Of a DNA stretch of 34,809 nucleotides, positions 7,599 to 17,707 are shown in pieces. The stretch lies in the NCBI GenBank assembly GCA_900128395.1, contig LT649346.1, positions 1 to 34,809 of the forward strand, given 5' to 3'. The DNA is from Stramenopiles sp. TOSAG23-2. Its lineage: Eukaryota > Sar. Position 1 is the first letter of the stretch; each line of letters starts with the position of its first letter. Under the pieces are notes generated by a model, which had not been told where the DNA came from, did no database searches, and saw nothing but the letters and a program-made list of their open reading frames with translations. The position numbers and the translations under genes are program-made.

Positions 7599-9939
7599 AT
7601 GTCAGTACAACAAGGTCCTTTAGATTTATCATTATTGTCTGATGGGATATGTATTATAACTGGTGCAGCAAACGGTGGAATTGGATTTGGAATAGCAACA
7701 CGTGCTATGGAAATTGGTATGGATATATTAATTTTAGATTTACGTGCAGATGTATGTGAAAATGCAGCAAATGAATTAAGATCCAAAAATACTTCTAATA
7801 ATAATAATATTATTATTGGTTTAGCATGTGATGTAAGTATATATATATATATATTATATTCCTCTAAAAAATTATATATATATATATGATACATCCTCAC
7901 TAACACACCACTGATCCGTACGTTTCGTTTCACACAGGTTACAAAAGAATCCGATTTAAAAAGTATTGTAGATCTATTACCAAAATATTTTGGTAATAAA
8001 AAACGTGTCTCAGCTTTATTTGCAAATGCAGGCGTTATACTTCCAGTTCCTTCAATTACACAAGGTAATATAAAAAATTGGCAAGTAACATTTGATGTTA
8101 ATGTTTTAGGTGTATTTTTAACAATTAAAACGTTTTTACCAGTTATGCAAAAATCAAAACAACAATGTATTATTACAACGACAGCTAGTACTGCTGGAGT
8201 CATGCGAGGTAGTAAAGCTACTAATGCATATACAAGTTCAAAACATGCCGCATGTGTTATGACAGAAGAATTTGCAAGTGGGTATGTGTATATTAACTTC
8301 TATATATTTCCCTCTATATATATATATATATATATATCCTCTCTAACACACACACACACACACACACACATCACTCTATTTATATACACGCGTAATATAT
8401 ACATATATATACATTATGCACATAAACATGTGTACACCCGATACACACAGATTTATTAAATTATCGCCACAAGTACGATTCCATGTATTAATGCCATGTA
8501 TTGTTCGTACAGGATTAGGACAAACAAGTCAAAATGTTGTTGACAATGGGAAAAAATACAAAGAATTTAATCGTGATGATTTGATGTCCGTTGGTATGTT
8601 AGATCCGTCGTTAGCAATGACACCATATCGTCATGCACAACAAGTCTTTGATAGAATTGCTGCTGGTGAATTTTATATGATCACTGATAATATTCGTCCA
8701 TATGTTGATCATGATTTTAAATTTAATGGAGAAGGTTTAGCACGTTCACGATTTGCAAATATTTTAAAAGATGATTTTAATCGTAAAATTGATCATAATC
8801 AAAGACCAGAAAATTTATATATTCAAGAAATGATACGAAAAAATAATAGTACAAATTTTGGTGGTATCATGTCGCAACGAACATTGCCATCAGGGGTAAA
8901 TGTTGTACAAGGAAATGTAGATTTATCAAACTTTAAAGATACAGTATGCGTTGTTACCGGTGCTGCTAATTTTGGTATTGGATTTGGAATGTGTGAACGT
9001 GCATGTGAATATGGCATGAGTATTGCATTGTTAGATTTAAATCAAAATATTATTAATGGTGCTGTAGATGCATTGCGTAAAAAATATCCAAATGTACAAG
9101 TAGAAGGGTTTCAGTGCGATGTGACAAATAATGTATTGATGAAAAATGTTGCAAATCAAGTAAAAGCTGCATTTAATAAGAAACGTATTTCATCTGTATT
9201 TGCAAATGCAGGTGTTGCATTTGGTAGTAAAAATTTATTAAATGCAACTGCTAAAAATGTTGCAATAACATTAAATGTCAATTGTATTGGAGTTGTTAAT
9301 ACATTGCAAGCCTTTGTACCTATATTAAAAGAAACGCAAAAGCCAGGATTAGTATGTACAACAGCTAGTGTTGCCGGTGTTACAAGAGGTAGTGGAACTT
9401 TATCCGGTTACTTTGCATCAAAACATGGTGCAACGGTGATTACAGAGGGACTTTCTGATGAATTAAAATCATCCCATCCAAATATATCTTGCCATGTTTG
9501 CATGCCATGCATTGTTGCTACGCCTTTAATGGAAACTAGCAATGCAAATAAAAATAACGAAACGTTAGCTACAGATCGATTGGAATCTCAATTGGATGTT
9601 GCCAGGATGCAAGAACAGGCACCAGAATTGATGGGTGGATTGGCGATGTCACCATATAATCATGCACGGCAAGTCTTTGATAGAATTGCTGCTGGTGAAT
9701 TTTACATGATTTGTGATAATATACGCCCATATGTTGATCATGATTATCCATTAAATGGAGCAGTAAATGCAAAGATTAGGGCAGCTCCATTCTTTAAACC
9801 AGATTTTCAACGTTCAGTCGATTGGGACAATGTAGGTTTTGCAACTTCACCGATGTTTCGAAGAGTTGGAGAATTGGCTCGTGAAGCTGCAAAAGCAAGA
9901 AAAGCAAAGAAAAAAGTTGCCGTAAAATCGAAAATGTAG
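7599..9939 (+). CDS. Tandem two-domain short-chain dehydrogenase/reductase, three exons
   Basis: Exons 7599-7832, 7938-8281 and 8451-9939 join in frame to 688 residues. The introns are GTAAGT...CACACAG and GTATGT...ACACAG. Each half is a complete classical SDR, an NAD(P)(H)-dependent oxidoreductase. Half 1 (1-330) has the cofactor motif TGAANGGIG (21-29), CDV, FANAGV and the catalytic Y176-x3-K180 (YTSSK). Half 2 (about 333-688) has TGAANFGIG, FANAGV and Y513-x3-K517 (YFASK). The halves also share MPCIV and a block reading AGEFYMI.DNIRPYVDHD, so they arose by internal duplication. The C-terminus is a Lys/Ala-rich tail. Both introns lie in half 1; the equivalent positions in half 2 have none. 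Substrate unknown. The nearest architectural analogies are multi-domain SDRs such as peroxisomal MFE-type enzymes, but no hydratase or targeting signal is seen. Confidence 0.9.
7833..7937 (+). other. Intron 1 of the double-SDR gene
   Basis: 105 bases, phase 0, GTAAGT to CACACAG. It holds TA repeats, TTCCTCTA, then CCTCACTAACACAC with a CTAAC branch point. Removing it joins ...LACD to VTKES, the expected SDR continuity. Confidence 0.9.
8282..8450 (+). other. Intron 2 of the double-SDR gene, with CA and TA microsatellites
   Basis: 169 bases, GTATGT to ACACAG. It joins EFASG to FIKLSPQ, matching the other half's ...DELKSSHPN. It contains (TA)n, then CCTCTCTAACACAC and a (CA)n tract. The order of motifs resembles intron 1. 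Confidence 0.88.
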
Positions 9940-10155
9940 AGAGGGAGAGAGGTTAAAATGTACACTCATGCACACACGCACACACCACATGTCTCACAAT
10001 TTATTTTGTAGAGTATTATGTAATGATCAGGGTTCAGCGCGGGTATTTTTTTAAATTTTACATTTTGACGACGAGAGGATAAATTTTAAATATTAATATT
10101 ATATTTTAATATTCAATGTTTTCTTTTTATTAACACAACACAGACATTCGTAAAA

Positions 10156-10937
10156 TTATTCCAACTCTTCATCTGAATCGTTTTCTTGAAATGAAATACA
10201 ACGTGAAATTTTTGCAATTTTGTTTTTATCAATCATTGGTTTTTGTTGTCGTCTTTCGTGTTGTACATTTGTTGGTGGACTGCCGGCTGTACCATTTACT
10301 AACGATTGAACAGAAGTTGGAGAAGAAGGTTTTTTGCCTGTTTTTTCTTCATGGACATATTTTTTAGGGCTTGGTGGACGACGGCGACTTAATGTTTTTT
10401 GGGAAGCACGTTTCCATAATTGTTTGCCTATTGATGATCTACGTCTTGTACGTTGCATAGTTCTTATTTGCTCTTCTGTCATACAAATTCTACCTGTACT
10501 ACGTCTTCTTTGATTGATCATTCTTTTCAATTGATCTTTTGATAAAATATCTGACATTTCCGCTTTGTCTGGACAAAATTTTTTAAATTTCAATTCCAGG
10601 TTAGTTTCTGATATCTCACGTTTCATTTCAATTTCATATGGATCAACATATGGCTTCGGTGGTGGTTTATGAACGATTTGTACATTCATACGTATGTTTA
10701 TACCAACACCAAAGCAAGACCATAACTATTTATTGTGCCCGTATTTATATGTAATAATTGTATATTTGTTAGTATGAAAAGTATGTATATGACACGTTGA
10801 AGTTGTGATTTTACATCATCATTTTACATGTGTTAATTCATTAATTTACTTACAGTAAGACCTTGCCTTCTTTTTGGCTTTTCATTGTTGCTTTTTGCTG
10901 AATTGTTTTCTTTCGATTTTGAATCGTAGACGTTCAT
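10156..10937 (-). CDS. Two-exon basic protein of unknown function
   Basis: Exon 1 is 10937-10854 (28 codons, starting MNVYDSKSKENN) and ends at GTAAGT. The intron, 10853-10726, contains a perfect TACTAAC branch point and ends AAATAG. Exon 2 runs to 10156. The splice is in frame and gives 217 residues. Joining places LWSCFGVGINIRMNVQIV after exon 1, so the later ATG at 10689 is probably internal. The protein is basic, rich in RRR and SPKK-like motifs (RRRSTGR, TRRRSSIGK, PPSPKK) and ends with an acidic NDSDEELE tail. RRxS and SP sites suggest phosphorylation, and the lysine/arginine clusters suggest a nuclear or cytoskeletal partner; both are inference. I recognise no domain. Confidence 0.72.
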
Positions 10938-11168
10938 GGTGTGATATTATTACTTTCCCGTTATGAAATTAAATAATTAATTGGTGTGTAATATAATTTC
11001 TTCGACTTTTGCTATGTATATATATAGGTGATGTGTGTCTATGTTTCTATATATTTTGTTTTATGCTTGATAATACTATACTATACTTCAGTATTGCTTT
11101 TCGAAATATATTTTACCGTATTGGAAAAAAATTAAGATACAAATAGCATTGGATTTCATTTTTTGTCA

Positions 11169-11650
11169 TCATCTAGAACCGGAATTTACAGCAACTACAC
11201 GTAATTTTGCGTCGTCTATTTCTGGGCAAAAACATACTAATACTGGTTTGTATTTACCTGCCCCGCGGGCCTGCTAAAATACACTACATAGCATTGTAAT
11301 GGTGACTATTAATGCTATTACGTGGTACATACATGACATACATGGTATAGCATGCAATAGAGACATGTGTACCATATTATAATTATGAATAGTAGAAATT
11401 TGAAAAAAATTAACATCCATCATCGCAATATACCTTAATTGTAATAATATAATTTTTGGCAAAACGTCTTATCAATGATTGTATTTTTTCCTCGTAGCAA
11501 AAAGAAATCTAAAAAAAGCTTTTCTATTTTCCCATAGTGTATAACGTAATAATATTATACCTTATAGTGAAGAAAATATTTTGCCTGAGGTGAATAGATG
11601 TCAAAAAAAGTAAAAAGGGGGGGGCGGTATGTCATGTGATCAGATACCAT
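11169..11650 (-). CDS. Small four-exon gene, about 68 residues, unknown function
   Basis: Found by following splice sites on the minus strand. Proposed exons: the start ATG at 11650-11648; 11584-11561; 11508-11434; 11273-11169. Introns are 63, 52 and 160 bases, all phase 0, with donors GTATCT, GTATAA and GTATAT and acceptors CCTCAG, TTTTAG and TTTTAG. Joined, the frame is open and ends in TGA after VVAVNSGSR. The last exon holds GAGKYKPVLVCFCPEIDDAK; the one before holds YEEKIQSLIRRFAKN. Three successive phase-0 junctions keeping one frame argue for a real gene. The start exon is the weakest part, since it would carry only the ATG. It lies head to head with the gene at 11842, 190 bases away. 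I recognise no family. Confidence 0.5.
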
Positions 11651-11841
11651 GCAAATATCATCTGAAAACAAATATACAAAATGCAAAAGATAGATCGTAC
11701 ATCTATCAATTAGATAGATATATATATATCGTTAAAGTGTATTTGTTGTATCATATATATAAACTTAGATTATCATCATTAGTAGATTCGTTGTATTTAT
11801 TAGAATAAAAAAGAATATTAGCTCGCACAGGTGATAATGAA

Positions 11842-12381
11842 ATGGTCGACGTCGCACAAAAACAAAGTGATGAAGATATCGAAGAAGCATTGGAAACTAT
11901 GGAGGAAAATGAAAAAGATGAAATATTAGAGTTAGTGGGGGAAGCAAAATTAAAGAAACCACAACCGATGGATGCAGTAGTACAATATTGCACTAGTAAA
12001 TGTAAAGAGGAAAAAAATTGGAAACAATTGAAGGCATATCCAGTACAAGTGACATTTAACACTGCACCTGCATATGATGGTCCATCATCTAAATGTAGAA
12101 ATATAAAACCAATTGGTAAAAATGATTGGGTTGCAGTAGATATTTCTGAATGGATGAGAGAATGGGTTACCAATCCAAAATCAAATTTTGGTGTTATGTT
12201 TTTCCCACCTGGAAGCGATAACATTGGTTTTGTTTCTCAATTAGATCCAGATGCAAATGAACGCCCAAGACTTAGTTTGTCATGCCATGGTGATAGGGTA
12301 GATTATGACCATGTATTTAAAGAAAAGAAAGGTAGTTTGAGGCGTGTTGCTCCTGTTCATTTGCATAATAAGCATAAATAA
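11842..12381 (+). CDS. CBM96/DNRLRE-like beta-sandwich protein (C-terminal half)
   Basis: A 179-residue protein. Residues 1-45 are acidic and helical (DEDIEEALETMEENEKDE). Residues about 62-160 resemble the second half of a DNRLRE/CBM96-type module: VTFNTAP, then a WVAVDISEWMREWVTNP strand-helix, SNFGVMFFPP and RPRLSLSC, matching the family pattern V(D)(I/V)T..V..W...P..N.G......RP.L. The usual first half of that module is missing and no signal peptide is seen. This is therefore either a divergent intracellular use of the fold or a gene with an unseen upstream exon: the frame is open for 10 codons before the ATG and contains CGCACAG, an acceptor-like sequence. Function unknown; classical members bind polysaccharide. 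Confidence 0.5.
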   Translation: MVDVAQKQSDEDIEEALETMEENEKDEILELVGEAKLKKPQPMDAVVQYCTSKCKEEKNWKQLKAYPVQVTFNTAPAYDGPSSKCRNIKPIGKNDWVAVDISEWMREWVTNPKSNFGVMFFPPGSDNIGFVSQLDPDANERPRLSLSCHGDRVDYDHVFKEKKGSLRRVAPVHLHNKHK

Positions 12382-12779
12382 GGAGAGAGTACGAAAAATG
12401 TTTATATTTAAATATAAATGATATAATGTGTTTAAAATATCTACAAGTTATAATAAAAATAAAATAAAGCAAATGGTACGCGTACATATTTTATTTTAAT
12501 TTTTTATTCCTACTTCGTACTCAATTCCAACTCCTCTCAAAAGAAACAAATGTTGCAAAATATATAAAAAAATAGCATTTTATTTTATTTATGAATTCAG
12601 AATAATAAATAGTCTTATAAACACCAAAGAGTTTAGTTTTTAAAAAATGAATTAATTACTAATATTACTCGTATATATATATATATACATATGCAAAACT
12701 GGAAAATATTGTCTCTTATATAAAAATTTAAAACACGGAGAACCCTCCTTTATATTATATATATATTTGTGTATTTGTG
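12382..12779. other. Intergenic gap between convergent genes
   Basis: 398 bases separating two gene ends, AT-rich, with a TA tract near 12672-12690. It contains several AATAAA-like signals (for example near 12450-12470) that could serve polyadenylation of either gene. No gene is seen. Confidence 0.6.
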
Positions 12780-13181
12780 TCAAGCACTATCAATATTCAT
12801 TTTCATGCTACTACTATAATTACCATTGTCATTATTATCATTATTATCATTATTATTATTATTTTGCATAATATTTCCTAATTCTGCATTTAATTTTAAA
12901 TCTTGTACCATACCTAATAGTGCGTCTGTTGCTGTGCTTATTTCCTTTGTAGCAACTTTTAAACTTAACTCATCCAAAGTTGCCCTTTCTGCATCCCCAA
13001 TTTTTGATAACTCTAAAATACGTCTATAATTATTAATAACTTTTTTTACATTAGCATCGACATCTTGGTCAAATTCATCATATGCTTGTTTCATTGCATT
13101 TTCTTTAATTTTTTGTTTCTTTTTCTCTTCCAGTAAACGTAGGTTCGTCCGCCCTTTTTCCGTCAATCGTTCCAATGCCAT
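12780..13181 (-). CDS. MED22: Mediator complex subunit 22
   Basis: 133 residues from the ATG at 13181. The frame extends upstream to another ATG at 13250, but those 23 residues look like leader sequence. MED22 (Srb6) is a head-module subunit of Mediator, the nuclear co-activator bridging transcription factors and RNA polymerase II. The match is the helical core: a coiled N-terminal helix (LLEEKKKQKIKENAMKQAYD), then FDQDVDANVKKVINNYRRIL, the family's hallmark 'D.D....NF..I...A', and a second helix STATDALLGMVQDLKLNAEL, matching the family's '..A.SLLKLVSDLK'. It ends in a short Asn/Asp repeat tail (NNNNNDNNDNND) encoded by an ATT/ATC-type microsatellite. Length fits the family. Confidence 0.83.
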   Translation of the reverse strand: MALERLTEKGRTNLRLLEEKKKQKIKENAMKQAYDEFDQDVDANVKKVINNYRRILELSKIGDAERATLDELSLKVATKEISTATDALLGMVQDLKLNAELGNIMQNNNNNDNNDNNDNGNYSSSMKMNIDSA

Positions 13182-13922
13182 AATGATCCAATAAATTATC
13201 CGTTTCCAACTAAACCTTGGATTAACAACTATTTGATATTTTATGTGCATATAATTGTTATTCCTTTATTCTATTTATACGTAGTTAAATAGGTCAAGCA
13301 CGTTGCTCAAACAAAAAATCCACACAAATAATAATCGATTATTAATTTTTATAAAAATTTCCCCTCCCTTCTCTACTTCCTTTTAAGTATAAATTATTGA
13401 TAATATCAATGTCATTTGATAGGCGGGTTTATCATAAATCCAAAAAATAAAATAAATAATTAGAGACATTAGTCTAAATGTCCCTCTAGTATGGAAATAG
13501 CATTACTATGATGGAAATACCATTACATGGACGATTTCAAGAGGATTTTGAATTTCACTCAAAACAACAAACACGCACAATGAAAAATTTAAAAGCCTTC
13601 CTGAAATCGTCCATGTAATGGTATTTCCATCCTAGTAATGCTATTTCCATGCTAGAGGGCTGGAAAAAAAAAGTTGAAAAAAAAAAAAAAAAAAATTTGC
13701 CATTTCTCCTCTCTGTGGTAATGTCGACAAAACTCTAATAATGCTAATCTCATCATTAAAATCATCACGCACATCATCTTCTATTTAAACTACTAATATA
13801 CCCGGTTACAAAAAACGGTTTGTTTTGTATATATCGATCTTCGTGTATATATATTTATATATATATATATATATATTATATATATTATAATCAGGGAAAG
13901 ATCAACTAGATAAGACGACGAG
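13182..13922. other. Bidirectional promoter region with a large hairpin
   Basis: This gap separates the divergent MED22 and scramblase genes. It contains the 58-base inverted repeat listed separately, a poly-A tract near 13677-13695 and a long TA tract near 13845-13890 just before the scramblase. No reading frame of note. Confidence 0.6.
13482..13659. repeat. Near-perfect 58-base inverted repeat (foldback)
   Basis: The left arm 13482-13539 begins CCCTCTAGTATGGAAATAGC. The right arm 13602-13659 is its reverse complement at 56 of 58 positions, ending GCTATTTCCATGCTAGAGGG. The spacer is 62 bases. One of the two mismatches would be a G-U pair in RNA. No target-site duplication is obvious at the outer ends. 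It could be a MITE-like foldback or a hairpin RNA precursor. Confidence 0.9.
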
Positions 13923-14834
13923 ATGCAAGTAGCGCAGGCAGTTCCACAACCAATGATGATGCAGGTGCAAATCCCGCAAGGTGCTGCACCAGGATCATTG
14001 ATGCACGTCCAAACACCACAAGGTATGATGATACAAGTCCAAGTACCACAAGGTGCTCTTCCAGGTATGGTGATACAAGTTCCAATACAAATACAAAAAC
14101 AACAACAAGCACGAATGCAACAAGCACCGATGCAAATGCAAATGCAACGGACGCAAGGTGATGCATTCAATTGCGCGGAGGCAATTGTGATAAAACAAGA
14201 ATTTAATATGGTGGAAATCTGTGGTGTGGAAGGAAAAAATTATTATCGTGTACATCAAAGTTTAATAGCTCCAGAGTATAGGAAGCCAGATGGACAACAA
14301 TTATTATTTGTTCGTGAACAGTCAGAATGTTGTGAAAGAATTTTTTGTGGTCCATCGCGTTCTTTAACATTATTTGCGCATGCTGGGTATGATAAGGGTT
14401 CTCCGGTGTACATACAAATGCACAAACCATTTCATTTACAGGGTAATCTACCATGTTGTAGACCCGAAATGCAAGTTAGTGATGGTTCTGGAAGACCTAT
14501 TGGTCGTGTTGATGATCCATGTGCGTTATGTGTAATGGATCAAACGATTAAGGATGCTAATGGACAATTTCGATATGGTGTTAAAGGTACTATATGTCAA
14601 ATCGGACTTTGTTGCCCTTGTTTTGGCGATGTCGTGTTTGATGTAACAAATCAAGGTGGGGAACATGTCGGTGAAATACGGAAAATGTTTGATGGTTGTG
14701 AAGAATTATGTTTAGGTACTAATAAGTTTAAAGTGATCTTTCCTAACAATGTAACAGTCGAGGATCGTTCGTTAATATTCGCATCTGCTATGTTAGTTGA
14801 TTTACAATATTTTGAAGTCGAAAAGAAAAATTAA
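13923..14834 (+). CDS. Phospholipid scramblase family protein
   Basis: 303 residues. Residues 1-75 are Gln/Met/Pro-rich with imperfect repeats of the form VQVPQGALPG, a low-complexity leader common in protist proteins. Residues about 85-300 are the scramblase (PLSCR/Tubby-fold) domain: the opening IVIKQEFNMVEICGVEGKN, a cysteine cluster at SECCERIFCGPSR, the core strand KPFHLQGNLPCCRPEMQV, then GLCCPCFGDVVFDV, and near the end RSLIFASAMLVDLQYFE. That last part corresponds to the calcium-loop and C-terminal hydrophobic helix that buries in the domain. Multiple cysteines suggest palmitoylation and membrane association. Family members are linked to calcium-dependent lipid scrambling, though many may have other roles. 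No intron. A TA tract lies just upstream. Confidence 0.9.
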   Translation: MQVAQAVPQPMMMQVQIPQGAAPGSLMHVQTPQGMMIQVQVPQGALPGMVIQVPIQIQKQQQARMQQAPMQMQMQRTQGDAFNCAEAIVIKQEFNMVEICGVEGKNYYRVHQSLIAPEYRKPDGQQLLFVREQSECCERIFCGPSRSLTLFAHAGYDKGSPVYIQMHKPFHLQGNLPCCRPEMQVSDGSGRPIGRVDDPCALCVMDQTIKDANGQFRYGVKGTICQIGLCCPCFGDVVFDVTNQGGEHVGEIRKMFDGCEELCLGTNKFKVIFPNNVTVEDRSLIFASAMLVDLQYFEVEKKN

Positions 14835-15568
14835 TGAATAGACAGAGGAGGTATAGATGCAAAAGAGGCTTTCTCTATTAAGCTAATTGCCGTATACTGC
14901 TAATGGAATAAAAATAAAAATATAGATCTAAATAATTCATTTTATAATAAGTTTTTGTTCAAAAAAACAGAAAATAAGTACTTACTTCCCTTTTGAGTAT
15001 ATGTATTATTCTAATTATTGTTTGATAGGGAGATTAATTTCGGATTTCTTTGGCCGTCAATCAATAACGCGTGAGATGAAATTTATAATTCTAGAATAAT
15101 AGGAAATCCCAAACACCAAAAAACATTTAAGAGTGAAATCAATTTTACCATATGATTTTTCAATGGTTGCAATGCTTTAAAATTACCAACATTCCCATTT
15201 TATAATATTAATATCTTGTTTTGTATAATATCCGAACACAATTGTCAATGATCCAAAATAACACTATTCACTATGTACTGAATTACAGTAAATTACGGCT
15301 GTTATATTTTTCAATCTCAGATTACCTAGGATTACTATGGGAATATCATCATGTAGTTTTTGAATAGTTTTTTGATTATTTCATCATTCTTCAGCACATC
15401 ACATCATGCACCAATAATTAAATCAATTAATAATATATAAATTAAGATTGAGATGGAAGAAAGAAGTATATACACATTGATGATAATATATAGATCAAAA
15501 ATATTACACGGTTGGTAGATAGAAAAGTTTTTTGTGATCAAAGATTTACTAACAAACAATTAAACAAA
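14835..15568. other. Intergenic gap upstream of the ANK-TPR-J gene
   Basis: About 730 bases with no convincing frame. A TACTAAC lies near 15547, just before the next start, but no convincing donor or acceptor accompanies it. The frame of the next gene extends back to 15512 from an upstream ATG; the ATG at 15569 is preferred because the product then begins with ordinary sequence. Confidence 0.55.
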
Positions 15569-17707
15569 ATGACAGATACTACGCGATTGAACTTATTGGA
15601 TCGTTTATTAGAAGTTGCAAAAGATTTTGAAGCAGAACGTTTTCAAGATGAAGTGGAACATAAGAAACAATTACGTGCACAACAACAACATGTAGAAGAT
15701 GTGCAACAAAAATTATTCGAAGCAGAGAGTGAAATTGATGGATTAAAAGCAGAAATTAATCAATTGAAATTGGAACAATCGAAAATGTCCAAGAATGAAG
15801 ATAAAACAAATTTAATACGTGAAATTGTTGCGTTGCGTTTTATTGTTGCTGATTTAAATGCTGCCGCTCAACAACAAGCGGCAACAACAATAACGGCAGA
15901 CAAAACACCTACTACGTTATCCACTGCTACTAAAAATATATTAAAAACATTATGCAATAGCCGCGAGTTTTGCAAAGCGGCGTGTCTTGGAAATAAAGAA
16001 AAATTATTAAAAGCATTACAACCAGATTCATCGTTTCAAAATGTATTTTTTGATATTGTCAACACAGCATTAGTTAAAAGTTGTACTACTTCCTCGTCTG
16101 CTTTATTAAATAATAATAATAATAAAGTTGATAACGAGAATATCAATACCAATACTATTACTAATAATAATACTATGAATACAGTTGAAGATGCAAGTAC
16201 AAAGAAAATATTAGAACAAGGTTCAAAGATGGAAATATTAGATGTATTATTAGGTGCTGGCGCAACCATGGCAGCAAGAGATGAACGTGGTACAAATGAA
16301 ACCATTTTACACGGTGCAGCTGGATCTGGTTCTATTGCAGTAGTTGAAACAATATTAGCACAGGAAGGTGTTGATATCAATGCAGTTGATATTAATAATC
16401 GCACTGCATTGCATTCAGCAGCAGAAAGTTCCAATTCGGTACATACAATGCCAGTAATCAAAGCATTATTAATGGCTGGGTGTGATCCAACGATAAAGAA
16501 CAAAGACAATGAAACTGCGCAAGAAATTATTGAAAAGAAATATAATACAAATGTAACGAATACGAACAATAACAAAAATAGTAAAGAAAAAGGCGATAAT
16601 AAAAAAGACGATGATGATATTGAGGAAGAAGAAGAACATGAAAATTTGAAATTGATTGGACAAAGGTTGAAAAATGCATTAAATATTTTCTCCGATCCTA
16701 CTGTATTGTTTTGGAATTGTTCCGTACGCGCATTTGATGCATATAGTAGTGAAAATTTTAAAATTGCACTTGATGTATATGCAATGGCAATAAAATTAGT
16801 ACAAGAAAATTCTTTGCCTGTATCAAAGGAAGATCAATCGCGTTTATATTACAATCGGGCTAGGGCATCGACACATTTAAATTGTAGAGTAAAAGCTATG
16901 AAAGATTTAGAATCCGCATTAGACTTAGCTCCAAATTATACAAATGCACGTGCCTTATTATCGCAATGCCAATTTGATTTGTATCAATACGATCGTTGTG
17001 TACAAGGATTAAAATTAGTGTTAGATAAAGATCCAAATAATAACAAATGGAATAAATTAATAGTAGAAGCAAGACGTTTGCGCGATGCAAATCATTATGA
17101 AGTGTTAGGAATTGAAAGAAATGCTGATGAGAAAGAAATTAAAAAAGCATATCGAAATGCTAGTAAAAAATGGCATCCTGATAAACATCAAAAAAATGAA
17201 GACAATAAGGCAAGAGCGAATACTATGTTTAAACGTGTAAACGAAGCCAATCAAGTCTTGGGCGATTCATATAAGAAATTATTATATGATGTTGAATTAA
17301 ATAAAAAGTTAGAAAGTGAATTAAATGCAATGGAACAAATGAGGCAACGAGAGGAAGAATATGCTGCTGCAAGAAGAGCCAGTTATAACAATATTAAAGT
17401 TCCACGGCGTCCATCGACATATGGTAATGATTATGATATAAGAAATGAATACAATAAAAATAGGCAACAACAACAACAACATATGAATAAAAATAATCAA
17501 AATCGTACATCTATGGGTGGTGCAAGAGATATGTTCAATGAAGTGTTTTCAAGACGCCATGATGTTGATGTAGATGATGAAGTTATCAATCAATGGCAAA
17601 GAGTCTCCGTCGATACTGCTGGTACATATGGCAGTGCATTAGATAGTGATTATTACGAAGAGCAGACAGATGATGAGGAGGAAGAAGAAGAGCTTTTTGG
17701 GTATTAA
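15569..17707 (+). CDS. Ankyrin-TPR-DnaJ co-chaperone
   Basis: 712 residues from the preferred ATG (731 from the upstream ATG; positions below count from that). Order: a coiled coil (about 35-95), an Ala/Thr-rich stretch, an Asn-rich loop, ankyrin repeats (about 240-345, with RGTNETILHGAAGSG and NNRTALHSAAESSN), an acidic Lys/Asp/Glu linker, tetratricopeptide repeats (about 400-515, with SRLYYNRARASTHLNCRVK and APNYTNARALLSQC), then a J domain (528-596) with NHYEVLGIERNADEKEIKKA and the HPD motif at 555-557. The tail is Gln-rich and ends very acidic. J domains stimulate Hsp70 ATPase activity, and TPRs can bind client or Hsp70/Hsp90 tails, as in DNAJC7. Adding ankyrin repeats and a coiled coil is unusual. 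It is probably cytosolic or nuclear, since no signal is seen. Confidence 0.9.
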   Translation: MTDTTRLNLLDRLLEVAKDFEAERFQDEVEHKKQLRAQQQHVEDVQQKLFEAESEIDGLKAEINQLKLEQSKMSKNEDKTNLIREIVALRFIVADLNAAAQQQAATTITADKTPTTLSTATKNILKTLCNSREFCKAACLGNKEKLLKALQPDSSFQNVFFDIVNTALVKSCTTSSSALLNNNNNKVDNENINTNTITNNNTMNTVEDASTKKILEQGSKMEILDVLLGAGATMAARDERGTNETILHGAAGSGSIAVVETILAQEGVDINAVDINNRTALHSAAESSNSVHTMPVIKALLMAGCDPTIKNKDNETAQEIIEKKYNTNVTNTNNNKNSKEKGDNKKDDDDIEEEEEHENLKLIGQRLKNALNIFSDPTVLFWNCSVRAFDAYSSENFKIALDVYAMAIKLVQENSLPVSKEDQSRLYYNRARASTHLNCRVKAMKDLESALDLAPNYTNARALLSQCQFDLYQYDRCVQGLKLVLDKDPNNNKWNKLIVEARRLRDANHYEVLGIERNADEKEIKKAYRNASKKWHPDKHQKNEDNKARANTMFKRVNEANQVLGDSYKKLLYDVELNKKLESELNAMEQMRQREEEYAAARRASYNNIKVPRRPSTYGNDYDIRNEYNKNRQQQQQHMNKNNQNRTSMGGARDMFNEVFSRRHDVDVDDEVINQWQRVSVDTAGTYGSALDSDYYEEQTDDEEEEEELFGY

